The notes beneath the pieces are model-generated. The model was not told the DNA's origin. It did not search any database and was given only the letters and a program-made list of their open reading frames with translations. The translations under genes and the position numbers were made by a program. This document shows positions 1-9,897 of a DNA stretch of 64,000 nucleotides, in pieces (within the stretch, counting starts at the first letter, position 1; each line of letters begins with the position of its first letter). The DNA comes from Sphingobacteriales bacterium. GTDB taxonomy: Bacteria > Bacteroidota > Bacteroidia > Chitinophagales > Chitinophagaceae. The stretch is from NCBI GenBank assembly GCA_027484425.1, contig JAIXSZ010000044.1:1-64000 (forward strand). The letters are read 5' to 3'.

Positions 1-3000
1 AGATGTGTTGGATGATGACCAAACACCTCCCACAGCAGTATTGCTTAAAGTTCCATTGTTGCCAACACATATAGTTGATGTGCCGCTAATAGTGCCTGCA
101 TTTGGTGATGGATTAACTGTTATAATTTTAGTAACTGTAGTACACAAGTGAGAGTATGACAATGTAACTGTACCAATTGAAACTCCTGTTACAACACCAG
201 ATGAGTTGATTGTTGCAACAGATGCGTTGCTGCTTTGCCATGTACCACCAGTTGTAGTGTTGCTCAATGTAATATTACTACCTACACATACATTGTCAGA
301 CCCTGTTATTGCTGCTACAGAGCTATTGATTGTATTACAATTACCAACAGCACCTGATACAAAATTTGAAGACGTACCAGAAAGGTTGAAATTATTAAGT
401 GTTCCACAATTATTGTTTCCGCTGTAATCAATAGCAGTTGTAAGACCAGTATTTGTGCCATTAGCTATACCATTATCAAACCTGTAATACGCTATTAGGT
501 TAGTGCTTGCTGCTATGTTGCAGTTCATGTTCGCTTTAATCTCAGCTTCTGAGCGAGCAACATTCCATATTCTTACCTCGTCAATGTTGCCATTAAACGC
601 GTTGCCTAAAACATTAGGATATTCTCCAATGTAAATTGTTTGGGCAGGATAAGTAGCCGCTGATGTGGTACTAGCTACTAAATTACCATTTTTATATAAT
701 TTTAAAGTTGTAGTTGCAGCATCATAAGTTGCAGCTACGTGTACCCACTGACCTAATGGGAAAGTCTCAGGGTCGTTAATAGATGTTCCTTGTTGTGTGC
801 GGAGTGTTCCAGATGACAACCAAAATGGATGATCACCTCCACTTATGATATTGGATGAAAAATGCGCATTAGCGTACACCCAAGCTTCTTTAGTATAAGA
901 TTGATTGGCTGTAAGAATTGAGCCAATGTTTACATAGTCGTTAGTGCCATCAAAATTAAGTGTTGGATTAGGTGTGTTGACTGTTACCATTGTGGTAACA
1001 GTAGTAGAACAACCACCGCCAGATACAATGTAAGAAATGATGGAAGTACCTGCACCTATACCTGCTACCACTCCAGAACTATTAACTGTAGCTGTGCTCG
1101 TAGTAGATGATGACCATGTGCCGCCAATAGTAGCGTTGGTAAGTGTAGTGGTGATGGCGGTAGATAGTGTTGTGTTGCCAGATATAGCACTAACTATTGG
1201 TGCAGTAATCACTGTAACAATTGTAGTTCTTATACATCCACCTACAGTATAACTGATCGTAGCCGTACCTGATGATAGGCCTGTAACAATGCCTGATGTG
1301 CCTATTGTAGCGACGCCAGTATTACTGCTTGCCCATGTTCCGCCGCCTGTTGTCGAAGATAAGGTAGTAGCAGAACCAGCGCATAAGGAAGTTGTTCCTG
1401 TTATAGCGGCTGGTATCGCATTTACGGTTATCGAAGCTGTTCTTACACAACCTGCAACAGAGTAGCTGATTGTGGCACCACCAGCTGCTATACCTGAAAC
1501 TATGCCAGACGTACCTACAGTAGCAACGCCAGTGTTGCTACTTGCCCAAGTGCCTCCGCTTGTAGTAGATGATAATGTAGTAGTTGCACCAGCACATACT
1601 GTCGCAGTTCCAGTTATAGCGGCTGGTATTGCATTTACGGTTATTGTAGCTGTCGTCCTACAACCTGCTAGAGTATAGCTTATAGTTGCTGCACCTGCTG
1701 CTACACCTGTTACAATGCCTGTTGTGCCTATTGTGGCTACGCCAGTATTGCTGCTAGTCCATGTGCCACCACTTGTGGTAGACGATAGGGTAGTAGTAGC
1801 ACCTGCGCATAATGAAGTTATTCCTGTTATTGCGGCTGGTAGCGCATTTACGGTTATTGATGTTGTTCTTGCACATCCTGCTACAGTGTAACTGATGGTA
1901 GCTGTACCTGCAGCTACACCTGATACAATCCCAGAAGTACCAATAGTAGCAATGCCGGTATTGCTGCTGCTCCATGTGCCACCACCAGAGGTAGAAGATA
2001 GGGTAGTATTGCTACCTGCACATACACTTGCTGAACCTGTTATAGTGGCTGGTAATGCATTAACTGTAAATACCGCAGTACCCACACATCCACCGCTTAC
2101 TGTGTATGAAATAGTAGTTGTACCAGCGGCTATAGTCGTTACTACTCCTGTACTTGAAACTATTGTAGCCACGCTAGTATTACTACTGGTCCATGTGCCG
2201 CCACTAGTCGGGCTACTTAGTGTGCTGCCACTACCCGCACAAGCTACCAAAGTACCTGAAACTGACGGGGTACTACATGGTGTGGTAGGTTCTACTCTTG
2301 CCCACCATGTATCCCATACATTTACAGTTGCAGAGCTAACCTCCTGTATGGTCCAAAAGTCTTTATTGTTAATAGGGTCGAGAACAGTGGCAGAATAATC
2401 TCCCCATCTGTTTTTGCTACCCCCATATGTTTTAAAGTAAGTGTTTTGACCGTCTCTGTAAATGAATGGTGTTCTAAAAGAATCTGTAGGGTCAGTGTTC
2501 ATTCTCAAAGAATATCCAGCGCTTGGACGCATAGTACTTGAAAATACTGAATATCCAATAAGTGCGTCATTGTCAGTATTTACAGCTATTGTTGGGTATG
2601 CGAAAAACCTACCAGATGCAGAATCATCAACCCTTCCTACCTGTATAGGAGTGCCAGTAGTATCGGTTTCCCACCATTGAACAGCAGATCGGGTAGGGTT
2701 TGTTGACGCATTGTAGGGTAAAAATATTGTGTGTGAAAACCACAGCCTGTTATTCATATAAATAAGCTGAGTTACTCTGTTATCTCCATTATTTATTTTG
2801 TTGGTAGAGCCTAATTGAGGTGCATTATCGCCAAAAGAAGTACCTGAAACAGGGAATGGTTGATACCACCAGGGTGCATCTGCCAAGGGGAAACCTACTG
2901 ATGTCATTACTTCAGAACCTACGTTACCGGTGATCTTCCACATTCTCATAGCTCTTGAACCACCATTCCACGCTTCTACCATAAACATTGTACCCATTGT

Positions 3001-3945
3001 GCTACTGTAAGTAATAGCTGGACAAATGTTTCCTGAACTAGATTGAGTAATTGCCGTGAATGGTGCACCTGCCCCAGATAGAACATTTGCTTTATTAAAT
3101 ACAAATGTTTTACATCCATTATATCCTGTTCCTACATTCTCAAAAAGCACTCCCGATACAGTAATCCATTTATTGTTGATACCCACATTTGGGAAATCAA
3201 TCCAATAGTCGCCAGCGGCATAAGCAGTGATTTTGTACTGCCACCATTCACCAGTTGGATTGCCAGTTTTAGATACAGCCAGCAGGATAGATGATGTCGC
3301 AGCTCTTGCTCCACTTACAGCTACCATTATCCATCTATTAGAATATGGATCATAGTGAACTCTGGGGTCAAAAGAACCGCCTCCCGATAACACAGGAGAC
3401 CAGAAAGCGTCAAGTGAAACTTGTGAAACTGATGTACCGTTTCTGGTTTGTATACGAACTGCTGAGTTTACTGCAGTAACACAATAGTTAGAATCTACTG
3501 CTCCATGAGTGTCTGGCGGTATGGTGGTACCGTTATCTAATGTAGACTGAAAACTAGTATCAGCTGTAACTGATGCTGGCATTGCTGACATAGGTGTAGA
3601 TGGAGGTGGAAGGAGATAACTCAAAGCCCCATCTCTGCTTCTTATTAGAGAAGGATCTATTGGATCCAAGTGCAACGGTACACGCCCTTTGCGTGCTGTA
3701 TCTTTCCACTTTATAATCAATGGCTCTGGGTGTATACGTAGGTAGTCAGCCTTTTGGGTGAAGTCTAGTACACCTCTTACCACTTCATGCCCAGTTTCGG
3801 TAGTTTGTGCCGTCGAAAGTTTGGCTAGCAATAGAACAACTAGTAACAAAATGCTATGTTTCGCAAAATTGTTATTTGATTTTTGGGCGATGCATGAAGC
3901 ATTTGTAAAACAAAGACCCAACTTACTGTAGTAGTTTTTTTTCAT
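1..3945 (-). CDS. Giant secreted Ig-like repeat protein with LamG-type domain (3' end beyond window)
   Basis: Reading the minus strand from the ATG at 3945 (MKKNYYSKLG...) gives 1315 codons without a stop up to the window edge, so the C terminus is missing. A hydrophobic segment at about residues 31-46 ending LSTA before Gln47 looks like an export signal with an unusually long N-region. Residues about 50-550 form an aromatic- and Gly-rich secreted module I cannot name. Residues about 555-985 hold six Ig-like (BIG_2 type) repeats, most of 71 residues, with the recurring pattern GGTW-SSN-ATI-GIV. A LamG/concanavalin-like domain follows at about 990-1165 (EAWVYANA, YYRFDNG), then two further Ig-like repeats, the last cut by the edge. 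The expected role is a cell-surface or secreted adhesin-like protein, probably with a T9SS tail outside the window. No enzymatic motif was seen. Confidence 0.85.
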   Translation of the reverse strand, partial: MKKNYYSKLGLCFTNASCIAQKSNNNFAKHSILLLVVLLLAKLSTAQTTETGHEVVRGVLDFTQKADYLRIHPEPLIIKWKDTARKGRVPLHLDPIDPSLIRSRDGALSYLLPPPSTPMSAMPASVTADTSFQSTLDNGTTIPPDTHGAVDSNYCVTAVNSAVRIQTRNGTSVSQVSLDAFWSPVLSGGGSFDPRVHYDPYSNRWIMVAVSGARAATSSILLAVSKTGNPTGEWWQYKITAYAAGDYWIDFPNVGINNKWITVSGVLFENVGTGYNGCKTFVFNKANVLSGAGAPFTAITQSSSGNICPAITYSSTMGTMFMVEAWNGGSRAMRMWKITGNVGSEVMTSVGFPLADAPWWYQPFPVSGTSFGDNAPQLGSTNKINNGDNRVTQLIYMNNRLWFSHTIFLPYNASTNPTRSAVQWWETDTTGTPIQVGRVDDSASGRFFAYPTIAVNTDNDALIGYSVFSSTMRPSAGYSLRMNTDPTDSFRTPFIYRDGQNTYFKTYGGSKNRWGDYSATVLDPINNKDFWTIQEVSSATVNVWDTWWARVEPTTPCSTPSVSGTLVACAGSGSTLSSPTSGGTWTSSNTSVATIVSSTGVVTTIAAGTTTISYTVSGGCVGTAVFTVNALPATITGSASVCAGSNTTLSSTSGGGTWSSSNTGIATIGTSGIVSGVAAGTATISYTVAGCARTTSITVNALPAAITGITSLCAGATTTLSSTTSGGTWTSSNTGVATIGTTGIVTGVAAGAATISYTLAGCRTTATITVNAIPAAITGTATVCAGATTTLSSTTSGGTWASSNTGVATVGTSGIVSGIAAGGATISYSVAGCVRTASITVNAIPAAITGTTSLCAGSATTLSSTTGGGTWASSNTGVATIGTSGIVTGLSSGTATISYTVGGCIRTTIVTVITAPIVSAISGNTTLSTAITTTLTNATIGGTWSSSTTSTATVNSSGVVAGIGAGTSIISYIVSGGGCSTTVTTMVTVNTPNPTLNFDGTNDYVNIGSILTANQSYTKEAWVYANAHFSSNIISGGDHPFWLSSGTLRTQQGTSINDPETFPLGQWVHVAATYDAATTTLKLYKNGNLVASTTSAATYPAQTIYIGEYPNVLGNAFNGNIDEVRIWNVARSEAEIKANMNCNIAASTNLIAYYRFDNGIANGTNTGLTTAIDYSGNNNCGTLNNFNLSGTSSNFVSGAVGNCNTINSSVAAITGSDNVCVGSNITLSNTTTGGTWQSSNASVATINSSGVVTGVSIGTVTLSYSHLCTTVTKIITVNPSPNAGTISGTSTICVGNNGTLSNTAVGGVWSSSNTS
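1202..2271 (-). repeat. Tandem 213-bp repeats coding for Ig-like domains
   Basis: The segment reading gcattTACGG or its close variant recurs at 1418, 1631, 1844 and 2057, exactly 213 bp apart each time, and a more diverged unit at 1202 is 216 bp away. 213 bp is 71 codons, so the array stays in frame with the large minus-strand gene and each unit is one Ig-like domain. The copies are clearly similar but not identical. Such arrays vary in copy number by recombination and can collapse during assembly. Confidence 0.9.
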
Positions 3946-4179
3946 GGAGAGTAGTTTTTTACAATTCTTAATTTTGTTGCAAGTTATTGTTTTTTTTTTG
4001 CTCGTAAAAAATTTTCTAAAATATTTGTTAATAAAAATTTCGGAATTGGTTTGAATTATATATTGCAAAATAGTACGAAATGTTTTTAAAATCGATTCAT
4101 AAATCGATTATCATTAAACACAATGAGCACTTAATGATTGTTGATAGTTAACTTGGCCTAGGGTTCTTAACTTTATATA

Positions 4180-5211
4180 GTGATAAATGCCTCTCCACGT
4201 TATGTAACATCAAATAAGTACCCAATAAGTGGTACTCAACCCGAGCAGTATCTAATAGCTGCTACAATTGCCGCAAACAACCTGAAGTGGAATATAGTAT
4301 TCAAAGATTATAGCATTTTGATTTGCTACTCAGATATGTTTGACTATCTGGGTGGTTACAAACTTACTGTTTCTCATACTTCTCATACTGTTGTAATCAG
4401 TGCAGAGAGCTTAGGATATGATATTGACATAGATGTCAATGGGCAGAAATACATCGAGCGATTTTATAGTGCTATTGAAGCAGCATTGTTACAAATAGAA
4501 CTGGCAGACCGCAATATGCACCCCATGCACAGAGAGAAATATGGTGCATTACTGATATCAAAAACCTACAAAGCCACACCAGTTATAGTTTATATCAATG
4601 TGTTGGTTTATCTGGCAATGGTAGTTTCTGGTGTGCATCCAATGGCGCCCAGCGCTAAAGCATTATATGATTGGGGAGGCAATTTTGGTCCTGCTGTGAG
4701 TGATGGCCATTGGTGGAGGCTTGCGACATATATGTTTTTGCATGGAGGGGCCATGCATCTTATCACAAATACATTTGCGCTTTTGTATGTAGGCATGCAT
4801 CTAGAGCCACTTTTTGGTAAGTTCAGATTTGGTGCTGCCTATCTACTCACCGGTATATGTGCTGCCGTACTGAGTATGTATATTCATGGGAACACTGTAA
4901 GTGTTGGAGCTTCTGGCGCAATATTCGGGATGTTTGGTGTTTTTCTTTCAATTCTTACTACAAATCACATACAGAAAACATTACGTAAAACTATGTTGAG
5001 AAGTATGTTGTTTTTTGTGGTGTTTAACCTTATGATGGGTTTGCAAGGCAATACTGACAACGCTGCACATATAGGTGGTTTACTAAGTGGGTTTATCATA
5101 GGCTATGTTTATTTTCCTGGTATTATTCGCAAAACATCACTCACTAGGCAAGTCTTAGTTACTACCCTAATACTTTTAGCGGTACTTGGTGTCAGTATGC
5201 TAGTAGTATAG
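4180..5211 (+). CDS. Rhomboid family intramembrane serine protease
   Basis: This is a polytopic membrane protease of 343 residues that cleaves transmembrane substrates inside the bilayer. The C-terminal two thirds carry the rhomboid signatures: the H-x3-N motif with His193 and Asn197, the catalytic GASG with Ser245, and His297 in AHIGG, set in about six hydrophobic segments. The first 130 residues are a soluble, presumably cytoplasmic, domain that is not part of the rhomboid core and that I do not recognise. A stop codon lies just upstream at 4168, and the first usable start is the GTG at 4180; the next Met is residue 53, which would remove part of the N-terminal domain. The substrate cannot be read from the context. 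Confidence 0.9.
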   Translation: MINASPRYVTSNKYPISGTQPEQYLIAATIAANNLKWNIVFKDYSILICYSDMFDYLGGYKLTVSHTSHTVVISAESLGYDIDIDVNGQKYIERFYSAIEAALLQIELADRNMHPMHREKYGALLISKTYKATPVIVYINVLVYLAMVVSGVHPMAPSAKALYDWGGNFGPAVSDGHWWRLATYMFLHGGAMHLITNTFALLYVGMHLEPLFGKFRFGAAYLLTGICAAVLSMYIHGNTVSVGASGAIFGMFGVFLSILTTNHIQKTLRKTMLRSMLFFVVFNLMMGLQGNTDNAAHIGGLLSGFIIGYVYFPGIIRKTSLTRQVLVTTLILLAVLGVSMLVV

Positions 5212-5260
5212 TATGCTTTGAGTACTTAATTGTATTAATCAATAGGTGTCGAATAATGAT

Positions 5261-5268
5261 TATGTTTG
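5261..5268 (+). promoter_or_regulatory. Bacteroidota -7 element TATGTTTG
   Basis: This matches TAnnTTTG exactly and lies 18 bp before the chosen ATG of the M28 peptidase gene. It overlaps an upstream TTG codon, which argues against that TTG as the start. No well-spaced -33 TTG was found. Confidence 0.5.
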
Positions 5269-5286
5269 TACATTCACAATAACATA

Positions 5287-7038
5287 ATGCAACCAAATAT
5301 GCTCACACGAGTACTCTTTTCATTTTTCTCACTTTTTGTAGTAATAAATGTTGCTGCCCAAACAGGTATTACCTGCACAGATACCGTGGCTGCAATGATT
5401 ATGAAAGGCAGCTACAATCCTGCATTGTACACCGCCACAACTGTAATAGCACATCCGGACCTGGTAAGTGCAGGTGTAAGAAATAATGTATCGCCCGATT
5501 CATTACGCTCTTACCTCAATACACTTCGTAGTTTCAAAACCCGCAATACTGGGTCAGATACATCATCTTTAACCACAGGCATAGGTGCCGCACGCAGGTG
5601 GATATTTTCTAAGTTTCAGGAGTTTAGTGCTGCTAACGAAAGTAGGTTGATACCTTCTTATTTACAATTTGATCAATTAATTTGTGGTATGGGTCAACAC
5701 AGAAATGTGCTCGCTGTTTTGCCAGGAACAGATACTTCTGCAAAGGGTATTGTAATAATAGAAGCTCATATGGATAGCCGTTGTGCCGGGCTTTGTGATA
5801 CTGCTTGTATAGCTGAAGGGATGGAGGATAATGGTAGCGGTACTGCCTTGGTTTTAGAGTTGGCAAGGGTAATGAGTCGATATAGCTTTATGCGTACTGT
5901 AGTTTTTGTGGCTACTACCAGCGAAGAACAAGGACTAGATGGTGCTCGAGCTTTTTCTAATTACGTTCAACAGCAGGGCATTAAGGTAAGAGGTGTACTT
6001 AATAATGATGTGATTGGAGGTATTACATGCGGACATACTTCGTCACCTCCTGGCTGTCCTTCATTTAAACATATCGATAGTAATCAGGTTCGTTTGTTCT
6101 CCTATGGTGGATTTAGTTCTTTTCATAAAGGATTATCAAGATTTATAAAGTTAGAGTACAAAGAACTTCAATTACCATTCGTTGCAGTACCCATGACCAT
6201 CAGCATAATGACACCTGAAGATAGAACAGGTAGGGGAGGCGACCATATACCTTTTCGGCAGGCAGGGTTTACTGCCATGCGTTTTACTGCAGCCAATGAA
6301 TCGGGCGATGCGAACGTGACTAGCGGATCTTATTTGGATAGGCAACATACATCTGGTGATAGCTTGGGCGCTGATACAGATATGGATGGCAGTTTAGACG
6401 AATATTATGTCGATGTAAATTATCTGGCAAGGAACACTGTTATCAATGGTAATGCTGCAGCTATGATGGCTATGGGGCCACGTACCCCCGATTTTACCTT
6501 GACCAGTACTGGCGCTACACTTGTTGTTAATCTTACTACCGAAACTGATTATCCTCAATATCGAATAGGTGTACGCACTACTACTTTTGATTGGGACTCG
6601 GTCTATACAGTAGCAGGTGGTGCTACTACTTTTAATATACCAGTAACGGGCAGCGGGTACCATATAGTAAGTATAGCCGCTGTAGACGACAAAGGAGTAG
6701 AGAGCCTGTTCTCAAAAGAATTGCAGGCCTCTGTAAACAGTGTGTATGATCTATACGCTACAACCAAACCAATAGAATTGCTGCAAAACAAACCAAATCC
6801 CGCAGATGAGGCTACAATGATATCTGTAATGGTGAATAACCCCACTGCTTATAAAGAGGCATACATAAGTATAAAAAGTCTGGATGGTAGGGAAATACAG
6901 AGATCTGATATAACATTAAATGCAGGCATCAACGAAATTACTTATGATCATGGTTATAACGTAAATGGTACTTTCTTGTATTCGTTGGTCATAGATGGTG
7001 TGGTTATAGAGTCTCGAAAAATGGTTTTTGCCAACTAA
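5287..7038 (+). CDS. Secreted M28 family metallopeptidase with T9SS sorting tail
   Basis: This is a zinc-dependent exopeptidase of the aminopeptidase M28 family, 583 residues from the ATG at 5287. A signal peptide (LFSFFSLFVVINVAAQ) starts it. Metal and catalytic residues are visible: His161 in EAHMD, Asp181 in EDNGSG, the Glu213-Glu214 pair in TTSEEQG, and Asp241 in NNDVIGG; a further His in the GGDHIPF segment fits the last ligand. After the peptidase domain comes a fibronectin-like segment, then a C-terminal type A T9SS domain of about 80 residues (LLQNKPNPADE... to KMVFAN). It is therefore likely exported to the Sec periplasm and then released or surface-anchored by T9SS. An upstream in-frame TTG at 5266 lies in the promoter box and was rejected. 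Confidence 0.9.
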   Translation: MQPNMLTRVLFSFFSLFVVINVAAQTGITCTDTVAAMIMKGSYNPALYTATTVIAHPDLVSAGVRNNVSPDSLRSYLNTLRSFKTRNTGSDTSSLTTGIGAARRWIFSKFQEFSAANESRLIPSYLQFDQLICGMGQHRNVLAVLPGTDTSAKGIVIIEAHMDSRCAGLCDTACIAEGMEDNGSGTALVLELARVMSRYSFMRTVVFVATTSEEQGLDGARAFSNYVQQQGIKVRGVLNNDVIGGITCGHTSSPPGCPSFKHIDSNQVRLFSYGGFSSFHKGLSRFIKLEYKELQLPFVAVPMTISIMTPEDRTGRGGDHIPFRQAGFTAMRFTAANESGDANVTSGSYLDRQHTSGDSLGADTDMDGSLDEYYVDVNYLARNTVINGNAAAMMAMGPRTPDFTLTSTGATLVVNLTTETDYPQYRIGVRTTTFDWDSVYTVAGGATTFNIPVTGSGYHIVSIAAVDDKGVESLFSKELQASVNSVYDLYATTKPIELLQNKPNPADEATMISVMVNNPTAYKEAYISIKSLDGREIQRSDITLNAGINEITYDHGYNVNGTFLYSLVIDGVVIESRKMVFAN

Positions 7039-7132
7039 TGGGCTACTTTGAAAATTACTCACTCATAAAGTATTGTCAAAATGCGGTATCGCTACTCATT
7101 TTCGCTGGGCTCCTAAGTAGTTTTACAGTACT

Positions 7133-7840
7133 ATGCGTTTTTTAGCCTTATCTGTTGTTTTATCGCTTTTTGCAACCTTTGTAAAAGGTCAGTCGCTGCA
7201 AGGTGTAGTTACAGATGCCCAAACACACAAACCACTGCCTGGCGCTACAGTTGTAAATGTAATCACACAACAGATATCATACACTGATGCAAATGGATTT
7301 TACTCTATACCTGCACGTCAAAAAGATGTAATAGCATTTACATATATTGGTTACAAAAGTGCTGAACGTTTAAAGCCTTTATCAGTTCTTATTGCCACAC
7401 TCAATGTTGAATTAGAACGATCGGTATACGACCTGCAAGAGGTATATTTGCGTCCTGGAAAATTGACACAATATCAGATAGATTCCGCAGACCGGGCAGA
7501 GACCTATAAATTGCCATTGCAACGTCGTCCACCTTCCCCATTTATGAGTCCTGTTTCAGCTTTGGCCGAGTTGTTTTCTAAAAGAGCAAAGCGTACTTAC
7601 CAGTTTCAGAAGAACTTTGCTGCTGGTGAAATTGAAAAATTTATTGATACTAGGTATACGCCCGAATTAGTGACTTCTCTTACAGGGTTGACTGGTGATA
7701 GTATAGGGTATTTCATGTATGCAAATCCCATGTCTTATGATTATGCTAGGCTAGCTAGTAATCTAGAAATTAAAATGTGGATAAGAGATAATTTTAGAAA
7801 CTGGAGTAAAAAAAATAATACAGATAGTTTGGCAAAATGA
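7133..7840 (+). CDS. CarboxypepD_reg-like domain secreted protein
   Basis: The gene codes for 235 residues with a signal peptide (LALSVVLSLFATFVKG). Residues about 22-100 form a carboxypeptidase-regulatory-like beta-sandwich (GVVTDAQTHKPLPGATV, YTDANGFYSIPA, FTYIGYKS), the module found at the front of SusC/TonB-dependent receptors, but no plug or barrel follows. The remaining 130 residues are charged and unassigned; they contain a LQRRPPSPFMSPVSAL segment typical of related Bacteroidota proteins. It is probably periplasmic or at the outer membrane. It is followed by a strong bidirectional terminator and is likely co-transcribed with the M28 peptidase 94 bp upstream. Its function is unknown. 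Confidence 0.75.
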   Translation: MRFLALSVVLSLFATFVKGQSLQGVVTDAQTHKPLPGATVVNVITQQISYTDANGFYSIPARQKDVIAFTYIGYKSAERLKPLSVLIATLNVELERSVYDLQEVYLRPGKLTQYQIDSADRAETYKLPLQRRPPSPFMSPVSALAELFSKRAKRTYQFQKNFAAGEIEKFIDTRYTPELVTSLTGLTGDSIGYFMYANPMSYDYARLASNLEIKMWIRDNFRNWSKKNNTDSLAK

Positions 7841-7859
7841 CATCGAGAAATTGATATAG

Positions 7860-7907
7860 AACCAACAAAATAGCCCTCGCGCAAGGGCGAGGGCTATTTT
7901 GTTGGTT
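7860..7907. terminator. Bidirectional hairpin terminator
   Basis: A perfect 21-bp inverted repeat (7860-7880 and 7887-7907) with a 6-nt loop sits between the convergent genes ending at 7840 and 7923. The GC-rich core (GCCCTCGC) is flanked by A-rich and T-rich outer arms, so it can serve both strands. Confidence 0.9.
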
Positions 7908-7922
7908 AAGTGAATGATTATA

Positions 7923-9878
7923 CTATTTTACCATGCTCTTGAATACTTTTTCATCAAGTTTTACAGGATAGTCGCGACGCATTTTATCATTCCATTGTTT
8001 TTCTAAATGATCTTGATATTCTGCAACAACATACCCTTTTGCCTCACTCAGCGTTTTTGGGGTTGCACTTGGATAAACAGTTTTTGCAACTACTACTGAA
8101 ATAGAACCATTATCCACGGGTAGTACTTTAATTTTATTAGCATTCAGTTCGGCAAGTGTTACATCTTTGTATCTAGAAAATTCATATCTACCTCGCAATA
8201 CCGATACCCCATCAGGTCTATCTGTATTATTGATCGCTTTTGTAATTTCTTCTTCAGTATATTTTCCAGCATTTATCATTATCATTCCAGTATCAAAGGT
8301 TGCTTTGTTTTTAAATTTGTAAACAGCACCTTCGAAACCTGGCTCCCACAAATATTTAGATTTGCGAGTTTCGAAGAATGCTTTTAAACCTACAGTGTCT
8401 TCGGATGCTTTTTTCCAAACATTGCGCTCCATAAGTTCGAAAAGCATTATGCCATCTCTGTATTCATTCATGAGTGTTTTGAATTCTGGATTTTCTTCTA
8501 CCAATTTGTGTTCTTGGAAGTCTGTAACAACATTCGATAGATACATGTTATATGCGTCGTTCACTACAGCATTTTTGGGGCCATTAATTTTACCTCTAGT
8601 AATATTAAATAAAAACGCGACAAAATCACTTTGGGTATAGTTCTTGCCAGATAGTGTAAACAGTGTTTTATTCATGTTTCTGAACTCTTCTGTTTTTATG
8701 CTTTTGGCGTCAACACCAGTATCGGTTATTGCTACTATCTTGTTGAATACAGGGGTAAAGTTTTCGGGATATTCTTTAAATCCGTTTTTAGCTTTTACTT
8801 TTTCATAAAAAATATCTCTTGCTGTTTGAGCCCTAGCATCATTTTCTACTTTACGTTTCAACTGAGTATACATGCTATCATACGGTTGCAGAGGTATTTT
8901 TGCAAGTAATTTGATGATATGAAATCCGTATTCGGTTTGTATCGGGCCGGCAATGTCCCCAACTTTCTTTATACCAAATGCGGCATCTTCAAAAGCAGGA
9001 ACCATTTTGCCAGCCCCAAATTGTTTCAATACACCACTATCATCTATAGAGTATCTGTCGTCAGAATATTTACTCACTAACTCAGCAAATCTAGCCCCAC
9101 CTTTTAGCATATTCATGACACTGTCAGCACGCATTTTGGCGGCTTTTTCACCTTCCCCACCTTTTGATTTGATGGTTTGCACCATTATCTGAGCCACTTT
9201 TACTTCTCCACGATCGGCACGTTTGTCAGTAACTCTTAGTACATGGTAGCCAAACTGAGTACGAAAGGGAGCAGAGATTTTTCCTTTTGGTGTATTATAT
9301 GCTGCGTTTTCGAACGGATACACCGTTTGTAAAGCTGTGAAGTAGCCAATGTCTCCACCTTTGTCTTTGGAACCCCTATCGTCGGAAAGTGCTATTGCCA
9401 TTGGTTCGAAAGATTGTGGATTAGCAGATACAAGTTTGTAAATGCTATCTATTTTGTTTCGAGCGGCTGTAGTATCCGACCCTGGAGGGCAGTTGATCAG
9501 TATGTGGGATACTCTAACATTTTCTTTCAACCGGTCGTAAGCCTCACGTATAAGCTTGTTTGTTATTTGCTCATCAGTAAGATAATTTTTAGCAAGGTTT
9601 TTGCGGTAGCTATTAAGTTCTTTCTCAATAGTCATCACAGTATCTAACTTTTGCTTGTCAGCTTCTGCAACCTTCATTCTGAACAAAGTATATAAATCCA
9701 GATAACCCCTAAGTTCTTTCTCCGATAGGTCTGGTTTTTTGTTGATGCTATTTTTTTTGTACACCCTGAGAAATTCGTCCTTAGTTACCGAATTTGGGCC
9801 ATAAGTAAATAGTGTTTGCGCATAACCTGATGACATAAATGTTCCGGCAGCAACAATTGATAAAACCAATTTTCGCAT
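7923..9878 (-). CDS. Periplasmic peptidyl-prolyl cis-trans isomerase (SurA/PpiC-like, two parvulin domains)
   Basis: The protein has 651 residues with a signal peptide ending SGYAQ. An N-terminal SurA-like helical region (about 25-115) is followed by two parvulin (rotamase) domains, about 117-215 and 225-330. Both show the typical start (VSHILI, VAQIMV) and the end pattern TQFGYHVLRV / TEYGFHIIKL. The C-terminal half is a helical extension. The family folds outer-membrane proteins in the periplasm and isomerises Xaa-Pro bonds. It lies 19 bp downstream of the TlpA-like gene on the same strand, so the two probably form an envelope protein-folding operon. The Bacteroidota form is longer than E. 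coli SurA (428 residues). Confidence 0.9.
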   Translation of the reverse strand: MRKLVLSIVAAGTFMSSGYAQTLFTYGPNSVTKDEFLRVYKKNSINKKPDLSEKELRGYLDLYTLFRMKVAEADKQKLDTVMTIEKELNSYRKNLAKNYLTDEQITNKLIREAYDRLKENVRVSHILINCPPGSDTTAARNKIDSIYKLVSANPQSFEPMAIALSDDRGSKDKGGDIGYFTALQTVYPFENAAYNTPKGKISAPFRTQFGYHVLRVTDKRADRGEVKVAQIMVQTIKSKGGEGEKAAKMRADSVMNMLKGGARFAELVSKYSDDRYSIDDSGVLKQFGAGKMVPAFEDAAFGIKKVGDIAGPIQTEYGFHIIKLLAKIPLQPYDSMYTQLKRKVENDARAQTARDIFYEKVKAKNGFKEYPENFTPVFNKIVAITDTGVDAKSIKTEEFRNMNKTLFTLSGKNYTQSDFVAFLFNITRGKINGPKNAVVNDAYNMYLSNVVTDFQEHKLVEENPEFKTLMNEYRDGIMLFELMERNVWKKASEDTVGLKAFFETRKSKYLWEPGFEGAVYKFKNKATFDTGMIMINAGKYTEEEITKAINNTDRPDGVSVLRGRYEFSRYKDVTLAELNANKIKVLPVDNGSISVVVAKTVYPSATPKTLSEAKGYVVAEYQDHLEKQWNDKMRRDYPVKLDEKVFKSMVK

Positions 9879-9897
9879 TGTGTGTGTATTTTTATTT

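Noticed and set aside
1202-2271. Repeat array considered as CRISPR
   Set aside because: Units are 213 bp with no short repeat/unique spacer pattern and stay in frame with a protein domain.
206-2680. Plus-strand open frames made of Val/Pro/Ala-rich residues
   Set aside because: They are the antisense reading of the low-complexity Ig-repeat gene on the minus strand, repeat at its 213-bp period and have no starts or motifs of their own.
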